Below are positions 8,417 through 16,944 of a stretch of 24,299 bases of DNA, one piece after another. Under the pieces are notes generated by a model. The model searched no databases. It was given only the letters and a program-made list of their open reading frames with translations, and had not been told where the DNA came from. How positions within the stretch are numbered: position 1 is the first letter of the stretch; each line of letters begins with the position of its first letter. Made by a program: the position numbers and the translations under genes. The stretch comes from an uncultured Cellvibrio sp. (GTDB lineage Bacteria; Pseudomonadota; Gammaproteobacteria; Pseudomonadales; Cellvibrionaceae): contig CAMLML010000071.1 in the NCBI GenBank assembly GCA_946481095.1, positions 1 through 24,299 on the forward strand. The letters are read 5' to 3'.

Positions 8417-8929
8417 GTGATAGATTCTGACGGGTTTCGCCCGAATGTAGGCATCATATTGACCAATCATCATGGCCAGTTGCTCTGGGCCAGACGCATT
8501 GGTGGCCAGGATGCATGGCAATTTCCACAGGGGGGTATTAATGATAATGAATCACCTGAAGACGCACTCTTTCGTGAGTTGCATGAGGAAGTTGGTTTGC
8601 GTCCGCATGATGTGAAATTGTTGGCATCTACTCGCGGTTGGCTCCGCTACCGCTTGCCCGAACGATTGGTTCGTCATAATTCGCAACCACTTTGTGTAGG
8701 CCAAAAACAACGTTGGTTTTTGCTGCAACTCTTGTCTGAAGACAGTCGTGTCCGCTTGAATAATCAAATAGATAAACCCGAATTCGACGAATGGCGATGG
8801 GTCAGCTATTGGTACCCTTTGGGTAAAGTCGTGGCTTTCAAACGCGATGTGTATCGTCGCGCATTAAAAGAATTGTCTTTGGTGCATAGCCAGCACATAT
8901 CATCACTTGAATTGACGGGGAATGAGTAA
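8417..8929 (+). CDS. rppH: RppH, Nudix RNA pyrophosphohydrolase
   Basis: The 170-residue product is a Nudix hydrolase that removes pyrophosphate from the 5' triphosphate of mRNA, letting RNase E start decay. The N-terminus [16 protein letters not shown] is characteristic of RppH, and the Nudix box is complete: G39, E45 and R53-E54 through E57-E58 with G60 (RELHEEVGL). FPQGGI precedes it as in the E. coli enzyme. The start is a GTG at 8417, since the conserved N-terminus begins there; the purine-rich GTGGAA lies eight bases upstream. ptsP follows after five bases, the conserved Pseudomonas order, so the two are cotranscribed. Confidence 0.93.
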   Translation: MIDSDGFRPNVGIILTNHHGQLLWARRIGGQDAWQFPQGGINDNESPEDALFRELHEEVGLRPHDVKLLASTRGWLRYRLPERLVRHNSQPLCVGQKQRWFLLQLLSEDSRVRLNNQIDKPEFDEWRWVSYWYPLGKVVAFKRDVYRRALKELSLVHSQHISSLELTGNE

Positions 8930-8934
8930 CACCT

Positions 8935-11205
8935 ATGCTCAGTTCCCTCAGATCCATAGTTCAGGAAGTCAATTCAGCCCGCGATATGAAATCGGCGTTG
9001 GAGATTATCGTCCAGCGCGTTAAGGAAGCCATGCAAACCCAGGTGTGTTCTGTATATCTGCGAGACGCCGGAGGCGATTATGTATTGATGGCGACAGACG
9101 GCTTGAATCCGGCAGCTGTCGGAGCTGTTCGTCTGGCGGCGGGCGAAGGTTTGGTGGGGCGAGTGGTGGTAAGGGAAGAGCCGATTAACCTTGATCAAGC
9201 CGAAGCACATCCCAGTTATCAATATTTTCCTGAAACTGGTGAGGAACGCTATAGCTCATTTTTGGGCGTGCCGATTATCCATCACCGAAAAGTTCTGGGG
9301 GTGTTGGTTGTCCAGCAGGTAGAGCAGCGCAGATTTGATGAGGGCGAGGAAGCCTTTCTGGTGACTATGTCAGCACAGCTGGCGGGTTTGATTGCTCACG
9401 CTGAGGCAACAGGTGTGGTGGTGCCCGCAGGCGAAAAAGCAGTACAGGCCCGATTCAAGGGTGTTTCAGGTTGTTCAGGTGTTGCGATTGGTGAAGTAGT
9501 TGTCATAGCACCCCAGGCGGATCTGCGTTCGGTGCCCAACAGACCTTGTTCCAATATCGAGCGGGAAGTGATTTTGTTTACGGATGCCCTTGCTGCAGTT
9601 CGTCAGGACATGAAGATGTTGGGGGTTAGTTTCAAATCCAGAATTAACCTGCAAGAGCAGGCATTGTTCGACGCTTATATTGCAATTCTGGACGATGCTT
9701 CCCTTGGGACGGAGGTTATCGACAAGATTCGTTCCGGTATGGATGCTGCTTATTCCTGGAGTCAGGTAATTCTCGCTCATGAGAGTATTTTCAATTCCAT
9801 GCCGGATGCTTACTTGCGTGAGCGGGCTGCAGATCTGCGTGATTTGGGCTGTCGGGTTTTGGCATACATTCAAAAAACCAGCCAGGATATTCGTGTTTAC
9901 CCGGATAAAACCATTTTGATGGGGGAAGAACTCACGGCATCCATGTTGGGTGAAATCCCCAAAGAAAAACTGGCGGGTTTGGTATCTGTGCTGGGTTCCA
10001 GCAATTCGCATGTCGCTATTCTGGCTCGCGCCATGGATATTCCGGCGGTTATGGGGGCTGTGGATTTGCCATACACCCAGCTGGATGGTCGTCCTGCAAT
10101 CGTGGATGGTTATCGCGGGGCGGTGTTCACTGATCCCAGTGAACAATTGCGTAAGCAATACGAACATATCTTCCACGAAGAACAGGAAATGGTGAAAGGG
10201 CTTGAAGCCCTGAGGGATTTGCCCTGTACCACGCGTGACAATCATCGCATGCCTTTGTTCGTCAACACCGGACTGATGGCTGATGTGCTGCGCTCACTTG
10301 AGCGAGGCGCAGAAGGTGTAGGGCTTTACCGGACAGAAGTGCCTTTTTTGTTGCGCGAACGTTTCCCCAGTGAAGAAGAGCAACGGGCTATTTATCGGGA
10401 GCAACTGGAAGCCTTTGCACCACATAGCGTCACAATGCGTACTTTGGATATAGGCGGTGACAAGTCGTTGCCTTATTTTCCTATAGAAGAAGACAATCCC
10501 TTTCTGGGGTGGCGTGGTATTCGGGTGACACTGGATCACCCGGAAATATTTCTGGCGCAAATCCGGGCGATGATCAAGGCCAGTGAAGGCTTGGATAATT
10601 TAAAAATCCTGTTGCCAATGATTACCAATATCCAGGAAGTTGATGCATCAAAAGGATTGATCCATCGTGTCTATAAAGAATTGCTGGAAGAGGGTTACAA
10701 GGTTCGTATGCCCCCTATCGGGGTGATGATAGAGGTTCCGGCGGCTGTGTATCTGGCTGCAGAGTTGTCCCGTAAAGTCAGTTTCCTGTCTGTTGGCAGT
10801 AATGACCTGACACAGTATTTGTTGGCAGTTGATCGAAACAATGCCCAGGTAGCGGATTTGTATCAAGCATTTCACCCGGCTGTTTTGCGAGCACTTCAAT
10901 CTATAGTGTTTGCCGCCCATGATGCCGGTATCAGTGTGAGCATCTGTGGTGAATTGGCAGGTGATCCTGCTGCTGCGGTACTCTTGCTGGCAATGGGGTA
11001 CGATGTCTTGTCAATGAGTGCCACCAACCTGCCAAAGGTAAAATCAGTTATTCGTTCCATTACCATGACCCAGGCTAAAACCCTGCTGTCTGAAGTTATG
11101 CGTATGTCCAATGGTGATGCTATCCATCGCTACCTGAATCAATATCTGCGGGAAGCGGGTGTCATGCGTTTGTTGGTTCCCTCCGGTTCGGAGGAGATGA
11201 ATTAG
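8935..11205 (+). CDS. ptsP: PtsP, enzyme I of the nitrogen phosphotransferase system (EI-Ntr)
   Basis: The 756-residue protein has the EI-Ntr order: an N-terminal GAF domain (about 1-155), the PEP-utiliser N-terminal domain (about 175-300), the mobile phosphohistidine domain with His359 in SNSHVAILARAMDIP, and the C-terminal PEP-binding barrel with MRTLDIGGDK (501-510), VGLYRTE (462-468) and the active-site Cys671 in ISICGE. It takes phosphate from PEP and passes it to NPr and EIIA-Ntr, linking nitrogen and carbon status to potassium transport and other outputs. The GAF domain is where glutamine is sensed in relatives. The ATG at 8935 follows GGGGAA by several bases and is tightly coupled to rppH. 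Confidence 0.95.
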   Translation: MLSSLRSIVQEVNSARDMKSALEIIVQRVKEAMQTQVCSVYLRDAGGDYVLMATDGLNPAAVGAVRLAAGEGLVGRVVVREEPINLDQAEAHPSYQYFPETGEERYSSFLGVPIIHHRKVLGVLVVQQVEQRRFDEGEEAFLVTMSAQLAGLIAHAEATGVVVPAGEKAVQARFKGVSGCSGVAIGEVVVIAPQADLRSVPNRPCSNIEREVILFTDALAAVRQDMKMLGVSFKSRINLQEQALFDAYIAILDDASLGTEVIDKIRSGMDAAYSWSQVILAHESIFNSMPDAYLRERAADLRDLGCRVLAYIQKTSQDIRVYPDKTILMGEELTASMLGEIPKEKLAGLVSVLGSSNSHVAILARAMDIPAVMGAVDLPYTQLDGRPAIVDGYRGAVFTDPSEQLRKQYEHIFHEEQEMVKGLEALRDLPCTTRDNHRMPLFVNTGLMADVLRSLERGAEGVGLYRTEVPFLLRERFPSEEEQRAIYREQLEAFAPHSVTMRTLDIGGDKSLPYFPIEEDNPFLGWRGIRVTLDHPEIFLAQIRAMIKASEGLDNLKILLPMITNIQEVDASKGLIHRVYKELLEEGYKVRMPPIGVMIEVPAAVYLAAELSRKVSFLSVGSNDLTQYLLAVDRNNAQVADLYQAFHPAVLRALQSIVFAAHDAGISVSICGELAGDPAAAVLLLAMGYDVLSMSATNLPKVKSVIRSITMTQAKTLLSEVMRMSNGDAIHRYLNQYLREAGVMRLLVPSGSEEMN

Positions 11206-11224
11206 CAGAGCGTGTATCTGCTAA
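11202..11224 (+). terminator. Hairpin over the ptsP stop codon, possible attenuating or processing structure before lgt
   Basis: TTAGCAG (11202-11208) and CTGCTAA (11218-11224) are perfect 7-bp inverted copies around a 9-base loop. No T run follows, so it is unlikely to be a strong intrinsic terminator; it may reduce read-through or stabilise the upstream message. Confidence 0.35.
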
Positions 11225-11258
11225 ACTGCCGCCCCCTCGCAACAATTAGGTCTTGTTC

Positions 11259-12107
11259 ATGATTCAATATCCCGCAATCGACCCTGTCGCCTTTTCTATA
11301 GGCCCACTGGATGTTCATTGGTACGGAATAATGTACCTCTGCGCTTTTGTGTCGGCGTGGTATTTGGGAAGACTAAGGGCGAAACAGCCTGATGCCATTA
11401 TCAATCGCCAACAAGTAGAAGATTTGATTACATGGGGCGCATTTGGTGTGGTTCTCGGCGGGCGGTTAGGCTCTGTTTTTTTCTACAACTTCGAAACTTT
11501 CAAGCAAGATCCTCTATGGGCTTTGCGCATATGGGAAGGCGGAATGTCGTTTCATGGCGGGTTGTTGGGTGTAATGCTTGCGATGTTTTTGTATTCAATG
11601 AAATTGAAAAAAAATTATGTAGCACTAATGGATTTTGTTGCGCCTCTGGTTCCGCTCGGATTGTTTTTTGGGCGCATTGGCAATTTTATTGGCGGTGAAC
11701 TTTGGGGGCGGGCAACAGATGTTCCCTGGGGGATGATTTTCCCTAAAGATACAGAAGGTTTGATTCGTCACCCATCGCAGTTATATCAGGCTTGCCTTGA
11801 AGGTCTTTTATTATTTGTGGTTGTATTTTTATTTTCACGCAAGCCTCGGCCTCGCGGCGCTGTGTGCGGATTGTTTTTGGTTTTATACGCGTCCTTCCGT
11901 TTTATTGTGGAATTTTATCGTGAACCGGATCAGCATATAGGTTATGAGTTTTTGGGTTTGACTCGTGGACAGGAACTTTGTGCCTTGATGTTTTTATTCG
12001 GCGTTTGTGTGCTGATTTATGCTTACACTTTCGGTCGTCGTTATCTGATTGATACCAATAAGCCAATCACCGCAAAAACAAACGCTGTTACTAAAACAAA
12101 AAAATAA
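11259..12107 (+). CDS. lgt: Lgt, phosphatidylglycerol:prolipoprotein diacylglyceryl transferase
   Basis: This inner-membrane enzyme transfers diacylglycerol from phosphatidylglycerol to the lipobox cysteine of prolipoproteins, the first step of lipoprotein maturation. The 282-residue product has several hydrophobic segments, the SFHGGLLGV motif with His99, and the Lgt signature FFGRIGNFIGGELWGR with Arg139, Asn142 and Glu147. I chose the ATG at 11259: AGG lies eight bases upstream and the protein then begins MIQYPAIDPVAFSIGPL like its relatives, while a TTG six bases earlier sits only two bases from that AGG. thyA follows 27 bases downstream. The Ig-like protein in this window is one likely client. 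Confidence 0.95.
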   Translation: MIQYPAIDPVAFSIGPLDVHWYGIMYLCAFVSAWYLGRLRAKQPDAIINRQQVEDLITWGAFGVVLGGRLGSVFFYNFETFKQDPLWALRIWEGGMSFHGGLLGVMLAMFLYSMKLKKNYVALMDFVAPLVPLGLFFGRIGNFIGGELWGRATDVPWGMIFPKDTEGLIRHPSQLYQACLEGLLLFVVVFLFSRKPRPRGAVCGLFLVLYASFRFIVEFYREPDQHIGYEFLGLTRGQELCALMFLFGVCVLIYAYTFGRRYLIDTNKPITAKTNAVTKTKK

Positions 12108-12134
12108 AATCAATATTTTTCATTTGGGGTTTTC

Positions 12135-12974
12135 ATGCAGCAATATCTGGATTTAATGCGCGATGTAGTTGAAAACGGTATTACTCGCGGTGACCGAACA
12201 GGAACAGGAACACGTTCGGTATTTGGCCGACAATTACGTTTTGATTTGAATGAAGGTTTTCCATTAGTTACTACCAAAACTGTGCACTTGAAGAGTGTGA
12301 TAGTGGAGTTGCTTTGGTTTTTACAAGGCAGAACAGATGTCACCTGGTTAAAAGAGCGCGGTTGTAATATATGGAATGAATGGGCAACAGAAGAGGGTGA
12401 CTTGGGGCCGGTTTATGGAAAGCAGTGGCGCAGTTGGGCGTGTCCCGATGGTTCCACTATCGATCAGATTTCCCAGGTCATAGAGCAAATTAAAACCAAA
12501 CCATTTTCCCGGCGATTGATTGTCAGTGCGTGGAATCCGGCAGATCTTCCGGATGAATCGATTAGCCCGCAAGAAAATGTGCAACAAGGACGAATGGCTC
12601 TGGCTGCCTGTCATACACTATTTCAGTTTTACGTTGCTGAAGGAAAATTATCCTGTCAGCTGTACCAGCGCAGCGCCGATTTGTTTTTAGGTGTGCCGTT
12701 TAATATCGCCAGTTATGCATTGTTGACGCATATGATTGCACAGCAATGTGATTTGGGCGTCGGTGATTTCGTGCATACTTTTGGCGATTGTCATTTATAC
12801 AATAACCACATAACTCCGGAGATTGTTTACGAACAATTGACACGAAAACCTGGAAAACTCCCTACACTGCGCATCGGACGGCGACCAAAAAGTATATTTG
12901 ATTATGAGCTGGGTGATTTTGAATTTGAAGGTTATGCACCTCACCCCAAAATTATTGCGCCTATCGCTATTTAA
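12135..12974 (+). CDS. thyA: ThyA, thymidylate synthase
   Basis: The enzyme methylates dUMP to dTMP with methylenetetrahydrofolate. The 279-residue product has the folate/phosphate motif [12 protein letters not shown] (20-31), the catalytic Cys159 in [29 protein letters not shown], and a normal C-terminus [10 protein letters not shown]. Two departures are visible against E. coli ThyA: the residue before the catalytic Cys is Ala rather than the usual Pro (AACH instead of PCH), and a segment of about 13 residues (within [19 protein letters not shown]) is inserted just before it. All other core motifs are intact, so I expect it to be active. GGGG lies five bases before the ATG. folA begins three bases after the stop, joining the two enzymes of the dTMP cycle in one operon. 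Confidence 0.95.
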   Translation: MQQYLDLMRDVVENGITRGDRTGTGTRSVFGRQLRFDLNEGFPLVTTKTVHLKSVIVELLWFLQGRTDVTWLKERGCNIWNEWATEEGDLGPVYGKQWRSWACPDGSTIDQISQVIEQIKTKPFSRRLIVSAWNPADLPDESISPQENVQQGRMALAACHTLFQFYVAEGKLSCQLYQRSADLFLGVPFNIASYALLTHMIAQQCDLGVGDFVHTFGDCHLYNNHITPEIVYEQLTRKPGKLPTLRIGRRPKSIFDYELGDFEFEGYAPHPKIIAPIAI

Positions 12975-12977
12975 AAA

Positions 12978-13466
12978 ATGAAGTTATCAATAATAGTAGC
13001 AACTGCCCGTAATGGTGTAATAGGCAAGAACAACCAATTGCCTTGGCACTTGCCGCAGGATTTGAAATATTTTCGCGAAAAAACCACAGGCAAGCCTGTG
13101 ATTATGGGGCGGAAAACATTTGAATCGATTGGCAAGCCCTTGCCGAACCGAACCAATATTGTGATCACCCGAAATCAGGATTGGTCAAGGGAAGGGGTGA
13201 TAGTGGCTCATGATTTGTTGTCAGCCGTTCAGATTGCCGGTAGCTTCCATAAAACAGAAAGCCAGGTCGAATTGGAAGTCATGATTATTGGCGGAGCAGA
13301 AATATACAAGTCGGCGCTGGAAATTGCAGACAGGGTTTATCTCACTTATATAGACAGGGATGTGGACGGGGATGCATGGTTTCCTTCTCTGGATTCCGGT
13401 TGGAATTTAAAAAGTTCTGTTTCGGGAGAAGCTTGTGAATTTCGTATTTACGAAAAACAGAACTGA
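12978..13466 (+). CDS. folA: FolA, dihydrofolate reductase
   Basis: The 162-residue product is a normal-length chromosomal DHFR that regenerates tetrahydrofolate after the ThyA reaction. It has the N-terminal strand and Met20-type loop (IIVATARNGVIGKNNQLPWHLP), the catalytic acid Asp28 (Asp27 in E. coli), the NADPH-binding PVIMGRKTFESIG, and the MIIGGAEIY motif. There is no Shine-Dalgarno sequence before the ATG at 12978 (the preceding bases are AT-rich), and it lies three bases after the thyA stop, so translation probably depends on coupling. A strong imperfect hairpin follows about 115 bases downstream. Confidence 0.95.
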   Translation: MKLSIIVATARNGVIGKNNQLPWHLPQDLKYFREKTTGKPVIMGRKTFESIGKPLPNRTNIVITRNQDWSREGVIVAHDLLSAVQIAGSFHKTESQVELEVMIIGGAEIYKSALEIADRVYLTYIDRDVDGDAWFPSLDSGWNLKSSVSGEACEFRIYEKQN

Positions 13467-13579
13467 CTGGTTGATAAATAACCTCTAATAGCAAAAAGTT
13501 CTTTGTGGTACATGAATTTTCAGATTTTGTGAGGATTTGTGCGACCAAGGTGTTACCAGGTTGGCAGTTTAAGGCCTTA

Positions 13580-13624
13580 CTGTTACCTGTGTGATACCAA
13601 AATACACACGTAACAGGTCTTTTG
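13580..13624 (+). terminator. Candidate terminator after thyA-folA
   Basis: CTGTTAC then GTGTG (13580-13593, with a CT bulge) pairs with CACAC-GTAACAG (13605-13616) around an 11-base loop, giving a 12-bp stem. GTCTTTT follows. The T tract is short, so termination may be partial. It lies in the 324-base gap 13467-13790. Confidence 0.5.
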
Positions 13625-13680
13625 GACAAATCATTGGATGTGGCGATATCTGCTTATTACAATGCGTCGGTTCTTAGGCT

Positions 13681-13755
13681 GTCTACTATAAAAATTTGTA
13701 AAAGTTTTATAGGGACTACGTGGAAACGCGTGTGTGACAGCTTGTTTCTGTCACA
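13681..13755. promoter_or_regulatory. Two inverted repeats upstream of the DUF3450-TonB operon, probable promoter/operator region
   Basis: CTATAAAA (13686-13693) and TTTTATAG (13705-13712) are perfect inverted copies, flanked by GTC (13681-13683) and GAC (13714-13716) at matched distance. A second perfect dyad, TGTGACAG (13733-13740) and CTGTCACA (13748-13755), ends 35 bases before the start codon. TATAAA at 13687-13692 could be a -10, though I find no convincing -35. No Fur-box-like sequence was recognised. The remainder of 13467-13790 contains the folA terminator candidate and no gene. Confidence 0.4.
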
Positions 13756-13790
13756 AACTCAATTGATTGAACGCCCGAGTTGGGGGGATT

Positions 13791-14579
13791 ATGAAAAAGC
13801 AGCGATTCAACGCGGTGGTGATGGCCACAGCGCTTTCTGTTAGCGCGCTCTTTGGTAGCGTTGCTATGGCAGACCAAAATCTGGATACAGTACTCCAAGT
13901 AGGTCAAGCCAAAACTACCTTGGCAGCTGACTCACAAAAACGTATTGACAGGCTTGCTCAGGAAGCTGACGACCTGGCTCAGGAGTTCAAGGCACAGAAC
14001 AAACTTATTGATGATTTGCGCGTGTACAACGCCCAAATGCAAAAACAAGTTGATGCGCAGTTGGGCGTTGTAGCCGAGCTCGAAAAATCAATTGAGAAAG
14101 TAACCATTATTGAACGTCAGATTCAGCCGCTGATTTTTAAAATGCTTGATGCATTGGATCAGTTTGTTGATTTCGACAAGCCTTTCTCTCTCGAAGAGCG
14201 TAAAAATCGTATTGGTTCTGTAAGAACCAATCAGGATCGCGCTGATATTTCAGTAGCTGAAAAATTTCGTCAGGTTCTTGAGGCTTACAAAATAGAATCT
14301 GCTTACTCGGGTACGCTTCAATCTTATGATTCAAGTGAAGATATTGATGGAACCGGGCAAAAACGCGAAGTGAAAATATTGCGCGTTGGCCGAGTGTCTT
14401 TGATGTACCAAACAACCGATGGAAAACAAAGTGGTTATTGGGATGTGTCATCCAAAGCCTGGGTGGCACTTGATAGTTCATATAACGCGGGTGTGTTGAA
14501 GGGTTTGCGTATAGCACGTGATCAGGCTTCTAAAGACATAATGATTGTTAAGGTTCAAGCTCCGGAGGCCGCACAATGA
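13791..14579 (+). CDS. DUF3450 family periplasmic coiled-coil protein of the TonB/TtpC operon
   Basis: The 262-residue product has a clean signal peptide (MKKQRF, hydrophobic core, cleavage after AMA at residue 27). A long helical coiled-coil region spans about 40-110 and a beta-rich C-terminal part contains REVKILRVGRVSLMYQ and SGYWD. This matches DUF3450, a family repeatedly found as the first gene of TtpC-ExbB-ExbD-TonB clusters; its function is not established. A scaffold in the periplasm near the proton channel is my inference. I chose the ATG at 13791, where GGGGGGA immediately precedes it and the signal peptide starts properly; a TTG at 13767 in frame is less likely. The stop overlaps the next start (ATGA), indicating translational coupling. 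Confidence 0.82.
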   Translation: MKKQRFNAVVMATALSVSALFGSVAMADQNLDTVLQVGQAKTTLAADSQKRIDRLAQEADDLAQEFKAQNKLIDDLRVYNAQMQKQVDAQLGVVAELEKSIEKVTIIERQIQPLIFKMLDALDQFVDFDKPFSLEERKNRIGSVRTNQDRADISVAEKFRQVLEAYKIESAYSGTLQSYDSSEDIDGTGQKREVKILRVGRVSLMYQTTDGKQSGYWDVSSKAWVALDSSYNAGVLKGLRIARDQASKDIMIVKVQAPEAAQ

Positions 14580-15958
14580 AAATGAATTTTATCAAGAGCT
14601 GCGTATTCGTAGCAGCCGCTGGTTTTATCTCATGTTCTGCAATGGCTGAAACAGCAGCCAGTGTTGATCAGTTGGTTGAGATGGTTAAAAAGTCTCAAAT
14701 CAATGAGTCGGCTGAACACAAGCAACGTGAAGCCGAGTTTTCCCGCAACAAGGCTAATCAGGCCACTCTGTTGGCGCAAGCCAAAGCGACACGTGCAGCT
14801 GAAGAGGCTCGTTCGGCTGTTCTCGACAAAAAATATGCAGAACAGCAGTTGCTGGTAACCCAGAAAAAACAACAACTGCAGGAGCGTTTGGGTTCTATGC
14901 GTGAGCTGTTTGGTCACTTGACTTCAACAGCCGGTGATTTGCGCGTTAATCTGGAGAACTCCATAGTAAGTGCCCAATACCCGAATCGTGGTGTGTTTCT
15001 TGATTCCTTGATCGAAAAGATGAACAGCGGAACAACTCTGCCTGATATGGAAGAGATTGAGCGCCTCTGGGCTGAGACCATGAAAGAATTGGCTGAGGGC
15101 GGCAAGGTTGTTTCTTTCACCGCTGAAGTAGTCAAGCCCAACGGTGAAACCGCATCGCAGACAGTTGTTCGTGTGGGTACCTACAACCTCGTATCGGAAG
15201 GTAAATATCTTTCTTACAAGCCTGAAACAGGCAAAATTGCTGAGCTGCAACGCCAACCTGATGCTGAGTTCACTTCTGCTGCTGCTGCACTGGAGTCCAC
15301 AAGTGCTTCTGAGTCTGCAGATTTTGGTATTGACCCTACCGGCCCTGCTGGAGGCCAGTTACTGGTTGCTCTTATAGATAAGCCCACCTTTATGGAAAGG
15401 CTTGATCAAGGTGGAGAAGTGGGTTGGGTTATTGTAGGTGTTGGTATTTTCGGTGTTCTTTTGGGCTTGTTCCGTATGCTGGTGTTGTTCACCGTAAGCG
15501 GAAAAGTGAAAGCGCAGTTGAAATCCAAAACAGCCAGTACTGGCAATCCCTTGGGTCGCGTATTGAAAGTAGCCGAAGAGAATAAGAGTGTTGATACGGA
15601 AACCCTCGAGCTGAAAATGGAAGAGGCTATATTAAAAGAGCGTCCTTCCATTGAAAGTGGCTTGGCAATATTGAAGATTGTTGCTGCTGTTGCTCCTCTC
15701 CTTGGGTTGTTGGGTACTGTGACCGGTATGATTGAAACCTTCCAGGCGATTACAATTTTCGGTGCCGGAGATCCCAAAAACATGGCAAGTGGTATCTCTG
15801 CCGCATTGGTAACGACTGTACAGGGTCTGGTTGTTGCAATCCCTGTTGTACTGATGCATACACTCGTAAATGGTCGAGCCAAATCAGTTATCCATATTCT
15901 GGAAGAGCAAGCAACTGGCATTGTTGCGGAAAACGCCGAACGCTCAACGCGTAAATAG
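14576..15958 (+). CDS. ttpC: TtpC-type MotA/TolQ/ExbB proton-channel protein with large periplasmic N-terminal domain
   Basis: The 460-residue protein has a signal peptide (cleavage after AMA, residue 24), a periplasmic helical region rich in Ala, Lys, Glu and Gln (about 30-115, coiled coil), a globular part to about 265, a first membrane helix at 282-305, and the conserved MotA/TolQ/ExbB helices at about 362-382 (VAPLLGLLGTVTGMIETF) and 408-430. This layout is that of Vibrio TtpC, needed together with ExbB2-ExbD2 to energise TonB2. GGAGG lies about seven bases before the ATG, and the gene overlaps the DUF3450 stop by four bases. exbB follows ten bases after its stop. The long periplasmic part could contact the DUF3450 and TPR proteins (inference). 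Confidence 0.88.
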   Translation: MKMNFIKSCVFVAAAGFISCSAMAETAASVDQLVEMVKKSQINESAEHKQREAEFSRNKANQATLLAQAKATRAAEEARSAVLDKKYAEQQLLVTQKKQQLQERLGSMRELFGHLTSTAGDLRVNLENSIVSAQYPNRGVFLDSLIEKMNSGTTLPDMEEIERLWAETMKELAEGGKVVSFTAEVVKPNGETASQTVVRVGTYNLVSEGKYLSYKPETGKIAELQRQPDAEFTSAAAALESTSASESADFGIDPTGPAGGQLLVALIDKPTFMERLDQGGEVGWVIVGVGIFGVLLGLFRMLVLFTVSGKVKAQLKSKTASTGNPLGRVLKVAEENKSVDTETLELKMEEAILKERPSIESGLAILKIVAAVAPLLGLLGTVTGMIETFQAITIFGAGDPKNMASGISAALVTTVQGLVVAIPVVLMHTLVNGRAKSVIHILEEQATGIVAENAERSTRK

Positions 15959-15968
15959 GGGGTAAGTT

Positions 15969-16487
15969 ATGTCGAATATTCTCGACTCCCTGAACGCTTT
16001 CATGGATCAGGGGGGGTTGTTGATGTACGCAATCGCCGCCTTGACACTGGTTATGTGGGTACTGATCTTCGAAAGGGTTCTCTTTTTTAAGGGAACCATG
16101 AAGGCTGATGTCCAGGCGTCCCTTTCTGTGTGGGAAGCAAGAACTGAGCGAAAGTCGTGGAATGCCCAGCAGATTCGTACTGCTATGATTTCCCGCATGA
16201 ACGAGAAAATTGATGCGAACATGGACATGATTACAGCACTGGTAGCCATGTGCCCCCTGATGGGGCTCTTGGGAACAGTGACTGGCATGATTGAAGTGTT
16301 CAGTGTGCTTTCTCTGACTGGCGGTGGAGACGCAAAGTCCATGGCAGGTGGTGTCTCCAAGGCGACTATCCCTACAATGTCAGGAATGGTTGCAGCGATT
16401 TCGGGCGTTTTTGCCAATACCTATCTTCAGCGAACCGCAAGTGATGAAAAATCGCTGTTTGCTGATCACCTGACCATGGATCATTAA
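15969..16487 (+). CDS. exbB: ExbB-type proton channel subunit (MotA/TolQ/ExbB family)
   Basis: The 172-residue inner-membrane protein has three predicted helices at about 17-40, 88-110 and 132-154, with the family signature CPLMGLLGTVTGMIEVF at 95-111 and GVSKATIPTMSGMVAAI near 128-144. It is shorter than E. coli ExbB and resembles ExbB2 of TonB2-type systems. With ExbD it forms the proton-driven motor for TonB. A GGGGG tract with GTAA lies just upstream of the ATG. The stop codon lies inside a 26-base perfect palindrome, and exbD starts 47 bases later, the widest gap in the operon. Confidence 0.92.
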   Translation: MSNILDSLNAFMDQGGLLMYAIAALTLVMWVLIFERVLFFKGTMKADVQASLSVWEARTERKSWNAQQIRTAMISRMNEKIDANMDMITALVAMCPLMGLLGTVTGMIEVFSVLSLTGGGDAKSMAGGVSKATIPTMSGMVAAISGVFANTYLQRTASDEKSLFADHLTMDH

Positions 16488-16498
16488 TGATCCATGGT
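16473..16498. repeat. 26-base perfect palindrome spanning the exbB stop codon
   Basis: The sequence from 16473 to 16498 equals its own reverse complement, centred on TTAA at 16484-16487, with CCATGG near each end. Allowing one G-T mismatch the symmetry extends to 16470-16501. As RNA it would form a stem of about 11 bp with a tight loop between exbB and exbD, without a T run. Confidence 0.85.
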
Positions 16499-16534
16499 TA
16501 GTCAAAAGATTAACCTGTACTAAAGAGATGTCTC

Positions 16535-16939
16535 ATGAGCAGGAAAAGTGCACAACCTCAAGAAGAAGCTCAGGCAATCGATCTTACGCCTATGTTGGAC
16601 GTAGTGTTCATCATGTTGATTTTCTTTATCGTGACCGCAACTTTTATTAAAGAAACCGGAAAAGATGTAGAGCGTCCTGATGCGGTTACCTCCGCAGCAA
16701 AACCTGCGGCAACAATTTTGATAGCTGTAGGTGCTGATAATGAAATATGGGTTGATAAAAAGAAAATTGACCCACGTGGGATCAAATTGGTTATTGAACG
16801 TATGCGTGTAGATAACCCCAAGGGTACTGTTTCAATTCAGGCAGATAAAAAGGCAGATATCAAATTTGTAATTGATGTTGCCAAAGCTGCCCAGGAAGCA
16901 GGTGTTGCAGAAGTTTCTGTATCAACGACCAAGAAATAG
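16535..16939 (+). CDS. exbD: ExbD-type energy transducer subunit
   Basis: The 134-residue protein has a short cytoplasmic N-terminus, one membrane helix beginning at DLTPMLDVVFIMLIFFIV, and a periplasmic domain to the end. Asp22 in PMLD matches the protonatable aspartate that carries protons in ExbD and TolR. The ATG at 16535 has AAGAG about six bases upstream. tonB follows after five bases. The helix-first arrangement and small size are typical of ExbD2 proteins. Confidence 0.93.
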   Translation: MSRKSAQPQEEAQAIDLTPMLDVVFIMLIFFIVTATFIKETGKDVERPDAVTSAAKPAATILIAVGADNEIWVDKKKIDPRGIKLVIERMRVDNPKGTVSIQADKKADIKFVIDVAKAAQEAGVAEVSVSTTKK

Positions 16940-16944
16940 ACAGT

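Noticed and set aside
9475..10245. 256-codon open frame on the minus strand inside ptsP
   Set aside because: It lies fully antisense to ptsP, whose domains and active-site residues are intact across it. The antisense product has low-complexity composition (many His, Thr, Gln, Asn) and no recognisable motif.
11253..11258. TTG start for lgt, two codons before the chosen ATG
   Set aside because: The AGG ribosome site would be only two bases from TTG; the ATG at 11259 has eight-base spacing and matches the family N-terminus.
13733..13755. CRP binding site before the TonB operon
   Set aside because: The half-sites TGTGA and TCACA are present but separated by 13 bases; CRP needs 6.
15406..15921. 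171-codon minus-strand frame inside ttpC, and a similar 136-codon one inside exbB
   Set aside because: Both mirror the conserved membrane helices of proton-channel genes; Thr/Pro/Ile-rich antisense frames are expected from the codon pattern.
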